Origin: Chlorobiaceae bacterium | GTDB lineage: Bacteria; Bacteroidota; Chlorobiia; Chlorobiales; Chlorobiaceae | DNA length: 64,000 bases | Direction of reading: 5' to 3' | NCBI GenBank assembly: GCA_013334565.1 | Contig: JAAXXI010000006.1 | Coordinates: 1 to 64,000 of the forward strand | Shown: positions 27,404-35,692 of the stretch, in pieces | Position numbering within the stretch: the first letter of the stretch is position 1 | Layout: the number at the start of each line of letters is the position of its first letter | Notes under the pieces: generated by a model | The model's database searches: none | The model's input: only the letters and a program-made list of their open reading frames with translations | What the model was told of the DNA's origin: nothing | Translations under genes and position numbers: made by a program

Positions 27404-28404
27404 ACTTGCTGAACGAACAGAAAATAGAAGACCTCTTCACCGAGATACCCGGAATATCAGGTATTTTTCATGATTATGGACTTTTTCCCGACAACCGCGA
27501 ACTTTCCCTGAAAGAGTATCTCGGCTCCCTCTCGGAAGAAATCTATGAAGACCTCGGCATCGACCTTTCCGGGCTCCTGGAACAGATCGAAGGCTTTATT
27601 CAGCAGCGGCATGAAACCCTGAACGGCAAACTGCCTCCGGTCAATGAGATCACCATCGCTGGCGGGAGGGACAAGAGCGGCAATGCTGAAGACATCCTGC
27701 TCCGGCTTGTCCGCGGTTCGGTAACGAGCATCGTCGGCCCAACGGGTTCCGGCAAAAGCCGGCTGCTGGCCGACATAGAATGGATGGCCCAGGGCGATAC
27801 TCCGACAGGACGAAGGATACTGGTCAACGGAGAGGTCCCCGACCCTAACCTTCGTTTTTCCCTTGAATACAAGCTGGTCGCACAGCTCTCCCAGAACATG
27901 AATTTCGTGATGGACACCACGGTTGCCGATTTCGTAGCCCTGCACGCGGAAAGCCGCATGATCGCCAATGCCGATGAAGTGGTCGGCGATATCATCACCC
28001 AGGCCAACATGCTCGCCGGCGAACAGTTCGGTCCGGAAACCCCGGTCACCTCGCTTTCGGGAGGACAATCGAGAGCGCTGATGATCGCCGATACGGCATT
28101 TCTCAGTTCGTCGCCTGTCGTGCTGATAGACGAAATTGAAAACGCAGGCATCGACAGGAAAAAAGCCCTGTCGCTTCTCGTCCGCAAAGAGAAAATCGTG
28201 CTGATGGCAACCCATGACCCGATCCTCGCCCTCATGGCTGAAAGGAGGCTGATCATCAGGAACGGAGGAATACACAGGATCATCGAAACGACAGACAAGG
28301 AAAAAGCCAATCTCGCGATGCTCGAAGAACTTGACAACAGGCTGCTTGCCCTTCGCACAAGGCTCAGAAGCGGAGAGTTGATCAAAGATATCGACCAAGG
28401 CTAA
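27400..28404 (+). CDS. Soluble ABC ATPase with N-terminal DUF1858/ScdA-N-like helical domain
   Basis: A 334-residue protein from the ATG at 27400 (CAGGAGAG upstream, ATGA overlap with the GTPase). The first about 70 residues (IEDLFTEIPGISGIFHDYGLFPD to GIDLSGLLEQIEGF) resemble the small helical DUF1858/ScdA-N domains but lack their cysteines. The ABC domain has Walker A VGPTGSGKSRL, signature TSLSGGQSRALM, Walker B PVVLIDEIENAG and the H-loop His in MATHDP. There is no transmembrane segment. A strong bidirectional terminator follows. With its two upstream partners it forms an apparently permease-less module of unknown function. Confidence 0.75.
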   Translation: MNLLNEQKIEDLFTEIPGISGIFHDYGLFPDNRELSLKEYLGSLSEEIYEDLGIDLSGLLEQIEGFIQQRHETLNGKLPPVNEITIAGGRDKSGNAEDILLRLVRGSVTSIVGPTGSGKSRLLADIEWMAQGDTPTGRRILVNGEVPDPNLRFSLEYKLVAQLSQNMNFVMDTTVADFVALHAESRMIANADEVVGDIITQANMLAGEQFGPETPVTSLSGGQSRALMIADTAFLSSSPVVLIDEIENAGIDRKKALSLLVRKEKIVLMATHDPILALMAERRLIIRNGGIHRIIETTDKEKANLAMLEELDNRLLALRTRLRSGELIKDIDQG

Positions 28405-28432
28405 TACGGCATTGATTGAAGCGTAAAGACAG

Positions 28433-28475
28433 AAAAAAACTCCCCGGTGTCATCTGAACCTCCGGGGAGTTTTTT
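28433..28475. terminator. Bidirectional terminator between the ABC ATPase and cytochrome c genes
   Basis: AAAAAACTCCCCGG and CCGGGGAGTTTTTT form a 10-bp or longer perfect stem with A and T tracts on either side, between two convergent genes. Confidence 0.92.
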
Positions 28476-28504
28476 ATGATTACTATACTGCATGCAGAAT
28501 ACCG

Positions 28505-28906
28505 TCAGTCAGCGCAGTTGCCCGGCGATTTAAAATTCGGGTCATAACTGTCCCAGAGCCAGCCGGCAACCGCTTCGAGTTCCTTATCGGACAGAGTCAT
28601 CGCCGGCATGAGGCCGAAACGGCTGATAGCGGCCGCTTCGAGTTTCGATTGCTTCGCATCCGGCTTTTTCATGAACTTCACCATATGGACCACCCCATCG
28701 TTCCTGTCGGCAAAGGCCTGATGGTAATGCCTGGTAATCCCAAGGATCGGCGGAGCCGATTTGGGGGGAGGGCTCATGGAATGGCAGATGCTGCAGTGCT
28801 TGTCGTAAAGCAACTTGTCCTGGGTCCCGTCCGGAACGGCATGAAGGGGGCCTGCCGTCAACGTGAGCAGCAAAAGGATAAAAACGGATCTGTTAAACCG
28901 GATCAT
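28505..28906 (-). CDS. Small exported c-type cytochrome
   Basis: A 133-residue protein with a signal peptide (SVFILLLLTLTAGPLHA) and one heme-binding motif CSICH (about residue 38). A distal Met is probably in GLMPAMTLSD, followed by the class I C-terminal helix (ELEAVAGWLWDSY). It acts in the periplasm as an electron carrier. The partner is not identifiable. It is the last gene of the minus-strand block, 48 bp after the TonB-dependent receptor, with the shared terminator just beyond. Whether it belongs to the receptor's transcript is uncertain. Confidence 0.85.
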   Translation of the reverse strand: MIRFNRSVFILLLLTLTAGPLHAVPDGTQDKLLYDKHCSICHSMSPPPKSAPPILGITRHYHQAFADRNDGVVHMVKFMKKPDAKQSKLEAAAISRFGLMPAMTLSDKELEAVAGWLWDSYDPNFKSPGNCAD

Positions 28907-28954
28907 GAATTGAGATTTTAAACGTTTACAAAATGATTTCGCAGCTGAAATAAT

Positions 28955-30871
28955 CTAAAAAGCGCACATGATGCCGCCGTAGAAATACGTACCCGTTGAT
29001 GCCGCGCCTCCGCTGTTGCCATAAGCCGCGTTTGCCTCGACATTGAAGATATTGTCAACGCCCAAGAACAGCTCCGAATTGCTGTTCACTTTTTTTGCGA
29101 GGTAGCAGTTCACAAGCGTATAGGGATCGGTACGGCTCGTTTCGCTGGTCCACTGCCGTCCTGTGGTAATGACCCTGATATTGCCGCTGAATCCATGCCC
29201 GCTCTTGAATGCAAGTTTGACGGTGTTTGCTATATCCGGAACAAAGAGCAGATCGTGACCGGTCGTTTGATCTTCGGTATCAAGAAATGTAATTTGATCG
29301 GAAAGCGTGAACCCATAAGGAAGTTTGATGCCAGCCGATACTTCGAGTCCCTGCGTCATGGCTTTCGAAGTGTTTCTCAGTTCATAGATCGGGATAGCCG
29401 GTTTCGATCCGCTATAGCTGTGGGTGAAGAATTCCGTTATCATATCGCGCATGTCGTTGCGGAACGCCGTAATGCCGCAGGTAAACCTGCTCCATGTCCC
29501 GTCGGCACCTATTTCATAGGAACGTGATTTCTCGGGATCGAGGTTCGGATTGGCATAGATGATTTTTTGTTTTGTTGAGGTAGATCCCGTATAAAGCTCG
29601 TAAAGCGTCGGGGCCCTGAACCCTTCGCTGTATGATCCCCTCAGTCGCACATGGTCGTTGAGCTTCAGCCATGCACCGACTTTTGGACTGAATGCGTTGC
29701 CAAAATCCGAATGATCGTCATACCTTGCGCCGATCACCGCACCGAAAGGATCGGCAAGCTGCAATTCATCCTGCAGAAAAGCAGCGAAGTTATGTGCATC
29801 ATGAGAAAGACTGTTATCCGACCTGTTTTCAGTACTGTACTCCATCCCGGTCGTAATCCGGTGATTTTGAGCGATCGTTGTCGTCCACCTCCCCTCATAC
29901 TGGTATGTATCAACATCGAGTGTCGTTGTAGTCACCGTCCCGCCGGCAACCGGCTGCATATCTGATTTCCAGTCATAAGTGGATTTCCAGCTCCGAAGCG
30001 TCAGTTTGGATTCTTTGCCGGTATCGATGTCAACTCCGAGATAACCGAACAACCGGTCGGCATTGACCGTCCTGTTCTTGTAGCCATTATTTGAACGGAT
30101 TCCCTCCAGTTTCGTATCGGCAAAGTTGACACCTAACGAAAGATTGCAGCCCGGAGCGAGAAGGTAGTTCAAGGCTGCAGAATAGGCATCGAACCGCCTG
30201 TCGTCACCATCGGTATCAAGGGTGCTTTTATCCCTGTCATAGCGATCCCTGTTATTGTAGGTTGCAGAGGCAACATATCCGAGCTTTCCCCGGGTACCGC
30301 TCACATAACCGTTGGTGTTGATACTGCCCGCTTCTCCGTATGTGCTCTCGCCCGTATAAATGTTGAGGCCGGCATGGATGTCTTTCGTCGGTTTTTTCGT
30401 GATGATGTTGATGACGCCTCCGACAGCATCGCTGCCATAAAGGGCGGAGCCTGATCCTCGGATAATTTCGATCCGTTCGATCATACCGGCCGGAATTTCC
30501 CCCATGTCGAGCAATCCCTGGAATCCGCTGTACATACGCATGCCATCGACAAGCACCAGCGTGTTCCTGCTGTTGAGTCCGCGCATCCTTGCTGCACTAA
30601 TCCTCCCGTTCGAGGGTTCAAGGGTGATACTCTGTGCTTCGGTCAGCACATCGGAAAGTGTCGTGGCACCACTTTCATTTATCTCCTTCCTGCCGATCAC
30701 CTCGACTGCCGCGGGGATCTTCGAAACCGGTGTTTCGCTGAGTGTCGCCGTCACGACAATTTCCTCCGACTGCCCGCTGTTGAGTGACTGCGCTGATGCT
30801 GTTGCCTCTGAAGAAACCGCCGAACTCAGCAGTGCAAAAAAAATGATCAGTTTACTCGATCTGTTCTTCAT
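28955..30871 (-). CDS. TonB-dependent outer-membrane receptor 1 (BtuB-like, probably Mo-regulated)
   Basis: A 638-residue outer-membrane transporter: signal peptide, TonB-box-like EEIVVTATLSETPV (about residues 36-49), plug domain (LSDVLTEAQSITLEP, MRGLNSRNTLVLVDGMRMYSG, IEIIRGSGSALYGSDAVGGVINIITKKP) and a 22-strand barrel ending in a terminal Phe. A candidate ModE operator lies about 100 bp upstream of the ATG, and modB-modA are the next genes upstream. This suggests uptake of a molybdenum (or tungsten) complex rather than cobalamin, despite the BtuB-like plug. No cobalamin riboswitch is visible in its leader. Confidence 0.88.
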   Translation of the reverse strand: MKNRSSKLIIFFALLSSAVSSEATASAQSLNSGQSEEIVVTATLSETPVSKIPAAVEVIGRKEINESGATTLSDVLTEAQSITLEPSNGRISAARMRGLNSRNTLVLVDGMRMYSGFQGLLDMGEIPAGMIERIEIIRGSGSALYGSDAVGGVINIITKKPTKDIHAGLNIYTGESTYGEAGSINTNGYVSGTRGKLGYVASATYNNRDRYDRDKSTLDTDGDDRRFDAYSAALNYLLAPGCNLSLGVNFADTKLEGIRSNNGYKNRTVNADRLFGYLGVDIDTGKESKLTLRSWKSTYDWKSDMQPVAGGTVTTTTLDVDTYQYEGRWTTTIAQNHRITTGMEYSTENRSDNSLSHDAHNFAAFLQDELQLADPFGAVIGARYDDHSDFGNAFSPKVGAWLKLNDHVRLRGSYSEGFRAPTLYELYTGSTSTKQKIIYANPNLDPEKSRSYEIGADGTWSRFTCGITAFRNDMRDMITEFFTHSYSGSKPAIPIYELRNTSKAMTQGLEVSAGIKLPYGFTLSDQITFLDTEDQTTGHDLLFVPDIANTVKLAFKSGHGFSGNIRVITTGRQWTSETSRTDPYTLVNCYLAKKVNSNSELFLGVDNIFNVEANAAYGNSGGAASTGTYFYGGIMCAF

Positions 30872-30968
30872 CGTTGAAAACTTCTTTTGATTTATGAAAT
30901 GAATTGGATATCGAAAAAAACTCCTGATCGGCGAATCCGGCTTTACATAAACAGTCGTTCACGATCAC

Positions 30969-30992
30969 CGCTATATCTCTGAACATATAACG
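30969..30992 (-). promoter_or_regulatory. Candidate ModE operator upstream of TonB-dependent receptor 1
   Basis: CGCTATAT-N8-ATATAACG: the half-sites are inverted repeats with 7 of 8 bases matching. This closely matches the E. coli ModE operator layout. Three similar elements occur at 34985, 60639 and 63617. Confidence 0.72.
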
Positions 30993-31128
30993 CTATAAGC
31001 ACGAAACAGGTCTCCATTTATTCCTTCAGTGCATTGTGTCAACCATTACAGCGTCCCGTACAAAAAATGCAGCTTTAAGCAGATAAGACATCATAACGGA
31101 CACTGATTCAGACCCTGCCTTCTCAAGC

Positions 31129-31809
31129 TCAGCTGCGGCTGAATTTCCTCAATGCGTAGAAAAGCAGGATCGATACAACGCCAAGCATCAGGGACAGCAC
31201 TGCCGCTTTTTCAAAATTCCCCTCGAAAACAGCATTATAGACCGCAAGCGATACCGTTTCGGTCTTTCCTATGATGTTCCCCCCGAGGATCAACGTTATA
31301 CCGACCTCGCCGAGCGAACGCCCCATAGAAAGGATGAGTCCGGCGATCAGCGCACGGCTGATGGTCGGCAGAACGACGGAACGATAGGTCTGGAACCTGT
31401 TTTTCCCCAACGTCCAGGCAGCCTCGACAAGTGAAGGATTCATTCCCTCGACAGCCGCCTGAACCGATTTGCACACAAGCGGAAGTCCGGCAATGAACGA
31501 TGCGATGAATACACCGGATTTGCTGAAAATGATTTCCTGACCAACTGCTGACAAGGGTGCGCCTATAACCCCGTTCCTTCCGAGCAGCATAAGCAGCAGA
31601 AACCCGGTAGCTATCGGAGGAAAGACCAGCGGAAGGGTAATGATGGTATCGGCAACGGATATAACGAGGTTCCTTTTGCAGGTAAAAAAATAACCGGCAC
31701 TTATTCCTGCCGCCAGGTGAAGCAGCAGGGTGACCAGTGAAGTCTCGACGGTCAGCATGAGGGATGCCGTCATTCCATCGCCTGAAATAATACTGAAATA
31801 ATGTCGCAT
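31129..31809 (-). CDS. modB: Molybdate-type ABC transporter permease
   Basis: Inner-membrane channel subunit of an oxyanion importer. From the ATG at 31809 (226 residues) it shows five or more hydrophobic segments and the permease EAA loop VEAAWTLGKNRFQTYRSVVLP (about residues 136-156), plus the ModB-like GRSLGEVGITLILGGNI near the C-terminus. Its ATG overlaps the modA stop (TGATG). An in-frame start at 31842 would overlap modA further. The ATPase partner modC lies on the opposite strand beyond the next receptor gene, a split arrangement. Confidence 0.9.
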   Translation of the reverse strand: MRHYFSIISGDGMTASLMLTVETSLVTLLLHLAAGISAGYFFTCKRNLVISVADTIITLPLVFPPIATGFLLLMLLGRNGVIGAPLSAVGQEIIFSKSGVFIASFIAGLPLVCKSVQAAVEGMNPSLVEAAWTLGKNRFQTYRSVVLPTISRALIAGLILSMGRSLGEVGITLILGGNIIGKTETVSLAVYNAVFEGNFEKAAVLSLMLGVVSILLFYALRKFSRS

Positions 31810-32537
31810 CAAAGTCCGTAATGCCTGAGAATGGCAATACAATCCTTATCCTGCATGAACTTCAGGAATGACCTGACTACGGATTGCTTTTCGAAACCGC
31901 TGACAACACCTGCTTCTATAAAAATGGGCGTATAGAGCGACTGCTCTGCTGGAAGGTAACCGCCGATATTTTCCTGTATGCCGATCGCATCAGTCACGTT
32001 GATGAAACCGGCATCGATTTCGCCCGTCTGCAGGTATGAAGAAACCTGGGGCACAGTTGCAACGATGAGCAGCTTGCTTCCGAGATGTCCCGCGAGTCCC
32101 GATTTCTGCAGATATTCCGCAGCTGCCTTCCCGTAAACCGCTTTCCTGTCATCAGGCATGGCAACTCTTGTAACGGCACTGCTGCCGATGTCGCTGATCT
32201 TCTTCAAAGCAAGCCCCTTGCGCCAGGCCAGCACAAGTTTTCCCTGGCCCAGTGGATAGTATGAAACGAAATTGATCCCCGACTGCTCGAAAAAACTTTT
32301 TTCCCCGAACAGGACCGCTATCTGACCGGTCATCCTGGATTGGGAAATAATCTGCTGCATGTGACCGAAAATTGCATCGACATGATTGCCGGTCTTTCTT
32401 TCGAATTTTTCCGCAATCTCCATAATCGGCCTCTTGTACCCTGCACCGGCAGCGATCGTTATGGATTCGGCACGAAGGGTCGCATAAAGGAAGAACGACA
32501 CGATGAACACGGCAAACAACAGGAACTTCTTCTGCAT
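31809..32537 (-). CDS. modA: Molybdate-type periplasmic binding protein
   Basis: From the ATG at 32537 (242 residues) it has a signal peptide (KKFLLFAVFIVSFFLYATLRA) and then the ModA-like start ESITIAAGAGYKRPIMEIAEKFERKTG. It continues with YYPLGQGKLVLAWRKG and ATVPQVSSYLQTGEIDAGFINVTDA, which line the ligand cleft in ModA-family proteins. Typical ModA proteins read AAxSL where this one has AAGAG, so the ligand could be molybdate, tungstate or another oxyanion. It is coupled to modB by a TGATG overlap. A terminator-like hairpin separates it from receptor gene 2 upstream. Confidence 0.85.
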   Translation of the reverse strand: MQKKFLLFAVFIVSFFLYATLRAESITIAAGAGYKRPIMEIAEKFERKTGNHVDAIFGHMQQIISQSRMTGQIAVLFGEKSFFEQSGINFVSYYPLGQGKLVLAWRKGLALKKISDIGSSAVTRVAMPDDRKAVYGKAAAEYLQKSGLAGHLGSKLLIVATVPQVSSYLQTGEIDAGFINVTDAIGIQENIGGYLPAEQSLYTPIFIEAGVVSGFEKQSVVRSFLKFMQDKDCIAILRHYGL

Positions 32538-32559
32538 TTCTGTTAACTTTTTTGTTATT

Positions 32560-32595
32560 CGGAAAAAACTCCCGGTGTCTGAACATGCCGGGAGT
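32560..32595 (-). terminator. Terminator or attenuator between receptor gene 2 and modA
   Basis: On the minus strand CTCCCGG...CCGGGAG with a 13-base loop is followed by TTTTTT. It lies 33 bp after the receptor stop and 23 bp before the modA ATG, so it may reduce rather than abolish read-through into modAB. Confidence 0.8.
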
Positions 32596-32627
32596 AAACA
32601 CAAGCGAAAGAACACGAAGAAAATATG

Positions 32628-34841
32628 TCAGTAATGGAACGAAACCGATGCCATGACGGTGAACGGAGCTCCCGGCAGGTACGAGGTTTTCAATGTCTTG
32701 TAATCAGACGTGCTGATCAGGCTGACATATTTCTTGTCGAATATGTTCAGGAACGAGAGCGAACAATCGACATTTTTAAATCCGAACATCCCGCTGCTCC
32801 AGGTCAGGTCAAGGTCATAGAGCGTGAATCCGGGTATTCTTTCCGTGCTCTTGACATCACCATAACGAACCGAGGTGTACCTGACTACAGGCGTAATGGT
32901 CAGGTTTCCCGTTTTGTAGCTGACCATACCTTTGGCAAGGAATTCGGGGGCATCCGGAACCTGGTTTCCCTTGACATGAATAATCCCGTTCCCTGTCGCA
33001 TCGGAGTTTATATCCTGTGAAAAAAAGAACCTGTTCCAGGAAAATGAACCATAGAGCCTGAGCTTGTCTGCCGGTTTGTACTCGCCTTCCAGTTCGATCC
33101 CGTACCCCTCGGCTTCCGCATTGTTCATCGGATAGTAGGCGTCAAGTGATTCGTCGTGGAGCACGGCCTGCTTGTTGTCATGCTTCGTATAATAAAATGT
33201 GGGTACGATACTCCAGTTACTTCCCTTCGCATTGATGCCAAGCTCGAAATTCTTCGAAATCTCCATCACTTTCCTGTCCCAGAGCTGCCCGAACGTAATC
33301 CCTTTAGGGCTGAAATAGGCAAGCTGCTGCATGTAGTAAGGATAGATGTCGACATGGGTGACATAGTTTTCACCGTAGGACGCGAAAAGAGTGACGTTGT
33401 CATTCAGGGTCCTCGACAGAGTCACATCCGGAAAAAGACGCCTGAATGTTTTTGCATCCTGAGCGCTTTGAGAGGCAATGACGGCAGGGTTGACCGCAAG
33501 TGCATCCTCATAGCTGACATCTCCAATGCCAGTTGTGTTATAGGTCAGGATAGAAGGCAGTGAATAGATGACATATTTCAGGCCGGCCTCGATCTGGTAG
33601 TCTCCGATACGATGTTTCGCCTCGATGAACGGTGTATGCAGCTCATGGCTTGAGGAGTTTGAAAGCAGAGAATATTTACTGAAAACAAGTTGACCGCCTG
33701 TCTGATTATAAACCTTCCATGAAGTTGGAGGACCCGGCCTTTCCTGGGAATGGTAAAGGTAACCCAGATCGAGATCTGCACCGGCGACATTCGTCCTGTA
33801 TTCCACCAGTATCCCTTTCAGATCGTGGTCAATATCCCACCTGCGGATATTTTTATCTGCTATTCCCTCAAGGTAGTACCCATTGTCACTCCAGTAGTAG
33901 GGTTTGATGGAAAGGGTAGAACGATCGCCTGTTTTGATCTCGAGGTTCGCCATTACCATCCAGTCCTCGAATTCATTTTTGTTGTAATCGTAATAGTCAT
34001 ATTTCTTCGGATCGATGCCATAATCGGTCGAATAGGCATAGTCAAGGTTGCTGATTTCCGAATAGGTGAAAGGCTTGTAGTTATGTATCGTTCCCTTGCT
34101 CCAGGTAACGAAGGTTTCAAGCTTCACGTTGTCCCCGAACTGTTTGGACACGCCGGCCATGAAGTTTTTCCTCTTGCTGTCTCCTTCCCCTTTCCATTTA
34201 TCTGCCGATACATCGGAAAAAGAAAAGAACGCCCTGACATCACCCGGCAGCAATCCGGTATCCACACGCAGATATGTACGACGAAAACTGTCGCTGCCGA
34301 TGCTCTGTTTCAGCAGCATATCGAATTTGTCCTCGGGACGGCGGATTTCCATATTGATTTTTCCGCCCACATCCGCAAGGCCAAGCCCTGCATAGGCGGG
34401 CATGACACCGGTATAGATATTGATAGTGCCGAAATTCTCGAGATCGTAGATGGTCGCTCCACCCCCGGGACGGCCTGTCAGCGGCAGACCCTCGATGTTG
34501 ACGGTCGTTGCCGGCACGCCCCCTGCCGTAGCTTCGACACCCCTGAAACGGAAAGATTCATGGTAGTTGACGATATCGGCCAGGCCCCAGGGATCGACGC
34601 TCTGCTGGTTGATCGAAGGAAGGAGGTTGATCGCCTTGTAGACCGACATCTGGGAAGGGTTCAGCACTTCGGTCTCCTTACCGGTAACGCGCTGAAGAAC
34701 ATCCCCCTTCCTGCCCTGAACGACGAGCTCTTCGGCAGTCACCCCATTCATTGCCACCATCTCCACGTCCGGCTTTGCTCCGGCGGCTGAAAGCGATTCA
34801 GAAACAGAAAGAAGAAAAACAAAAAGAAATATTTTTTTCAT
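32628..34841 (-). CDS. TonB-dependent outer-membrane receptor 2 (Mo-island)
   Basis: A 737-residue receptor: signal peptide, TonB-box-like EELVVQGRKG (about residues 36-45), plug (NLLPSINQQSVDPWG, FRFRGVEATAGGVPATTVNIEGLPLTGRPGGG split around position 100, YTGVMPAYAGLGLADVGGKINMEIRRP) and a barrel ending SFHY with an aromatic last residue. It lies directly upstream of modAB and is divergent from the di-TOBE protein and modC, with a candidate ModE operator between. This makes it the best candidate for the outer-membrane step of molybdate uptake in this island. The ligand may be a chelated oxyanion. That is inference. Confidence 0.88.
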   Translation of the reverse strand: MKKIFLFVFLLSVSESLSAAGAKPDVEMVAMNGVTAEELVVQGRKGDVLQRVTGKETEVLNPSQMSVYKAINLLPSINQQSVDPWGLADIVNYHESFRFRGVEATAGGVPATTVNIEGLPLTGRPGGGATIYDLENFGTINIYTGVMPAYAGLGLADVGGKINMEIRRPEDKFDMLLKQSIGSDSFRRTYLRVDTGLLPGDVRAFFSFSDVSADKWKGEGDSKRKNFMAGVSKQFGDNVKLETFVTWSKGTIHNYKPFTYSEISNLDYAYSTDYGIDPKKYDYYDYNKNEFEDWMVMANLEIKTGDRSTLSIKPYYWSDNGYYLEGIADKNIRRWDIDHDLKGILVEYRTNVAGADLDLGYLYHSQERPGPPTSWKVYNQTGGQLVFSKYSLLSNSSSHELHTPFIEAKHRIGDYQIEAGLKYVIYSLPSILTYNTTGIGDVSYEDALAVNPAVIASQSAQDAKTFRRLFPDVTLSRTLNDNVTLFASYGENYVTHVDIYPYYMQQLAYFSPKGITFGQLWDRKVMEISKNFELGINAKGSNWSIVPTFYYTKHDNKQAVLHDESLDAYYPMNNAEAEGYGIELEGEYKPADKLRLYGSFSWNRFFFSQDINSDATGNGIIHVKGNQVPDAPEFLAKGMVSYKTGNLTITPVVRYTSVRYGDVKSTERIPGFTLYDLDLTWSSGMFGFKNVDCSLSFLNIFDKKYVSLISTSDYKTLKTSYLPGAPFTVMASVSFHY

Positions 34842-34886
34842 GAAAACGGAAGTTTCGCTATTTCCGAAAATAATAACGTTTGTTAA

Positions 34887-34912
34887 TAAAAAAGGGAACC
34901 CCGGTTTCCCTT
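34887..34912 (-). terminator. Terminator-like hairpin in the leader of receptor gene 2
   Basis: On the minus strand AAGGGAA...TTCCCTT with a GC loop is followed by TTTTTT, about 50 bp upstream of the receptor ATG and downstream of the ModE-like operator. A GCGGG...CCCGC hairpin lies further upstream (about 34950-34968). The element could be an attenuator or the 3' end of a short RNA. Confidence 0.65.
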
Positions 34913-34984
34913 ATGGACCTGCTCAAAAGCCACTGCTCATGATTGAGGCGCGGGTTCGGCCCGCAACACATCACACAACAAAAC

Positions 34985-35007
34985 GTTATATCTAAAAGCA
35001 ATAACGA
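34985..35007. promoter_or_regulatory. Candidate ModE operator between receptor 2 and the di-TOBE/modC genes
   Basis: CGTTATAT-N7-CAATAACG, an imperfect inverted repeat (CGTTAT/ATAACG arms) similar to the elements at 30969, 60639 and 63617. It lies about 145 bp upstream of receptor gene 2 and about 270 bp upstream of the di-TOBE gene, and may act on either. Confidence 0.65.
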
Positions 35008-35278
35008 AACACGGACGCATATACATCTAAAACGATTGGCTTCCGGGGTAAATATCAGACAACAAATCTAATTAAACAAATTATTTCAACAAAATTGCCG
35101 TATCTGGTTATGAAATCAACAATCATTACCTTATAAAATCAGGCAAAACAAGGCGCCATCGCATAAAGCACTCACAGCATTATCAGAAAATGGGAGCACG
35201 TTTATACCGATTTCGAACAAAACCGGTTATTTTCCCGGAAAGCACATGTATTTGGACCATTCACGCTAAAGAATCAGG

Positions 35279-35692
35279 ATGAACAGTTTTTCGGCATCGA
35301 TTCTTCGTGTCGAACGCAAGGATTCATTATGTCTCCTTGAACTCGACGCTTCGGGTATCATGCTCTGCATGGTGCTGTTCGACCTCGATCCATCTTTTTG
35401 TTGCAATTGCCGGGTCAACATCCTCTTCAAGGAGACCGAAGTGATCCTTTCGAGAGAACCCCTGCCGGAAACGACCATAATCAACTGTTTTCCGGCCACA
35501 ATCAGGACAATACGTGCCGGACAGATACTCGCCGATATCGGAATGCACTGCGCTGCGGGAGCCGTTTCAGGCATCATCAGCAGAAAAGCGCTCGATAGGT
35601 TGCAGTTCACGGAAAACGAAACGGTGACGGTACTGATAAAAGCGGACCAGTTGACGCTTGAAACGGTTCCGGAAAACGGGGAACGCGTCTGA
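35279..35692 (+). CDS. Tandem TOBE-domain protein, probable molybdate-binding (Mop-like)
   Basis: A 137-residue soluble protein made of two TOBE-type beta-barrel halves. The first spans about residues 2-65 (NSFSASILRVERKDSLCLLELDASG). The second spans about 68-132 (IRTIRAGQILADIGMHCAAGAVSGI, KALDRLQFTENETVTVLIKADQLTLET). Such Mop/di-TOBE proteins bind molybdate or tungstate for storage or sensing. It has no DNA-binding helix-turn-helix domain, so it is not ModE itself. The stop overlaps the modC start (TGATG at 35690-35694), tying it to import. The ATG has AGG immediately next to it, a poor ribosome-binding site. Confidence 0.75.
   Translation: MNSFSASILRVERKDSLCLLELDASGIMLCMVLFDLDPSFCCNCRVNILFKETEVILSREPLPETTIINCFPATIRTIRAGQILADIGMHCAAGAVSGIISRKALDRLQFTENETVTVLIKADQLTLETVPENGERV

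Noticed and set aside
34887-34970. Possible cobalamin riboswitch ahead of receptor gene 2 (AGGGAA and GC hairpin)
   Set aside because: The B12-box and the rest of the conserved core are absent; the hairpin with a T-run is better described as a terminator or attenuator.
35279-35692. The di-TOBE protein as the regulator ModE
   Set aside because: Only TOBE halves are present; the N-terminal DNA-binding domain of ModE is missing.
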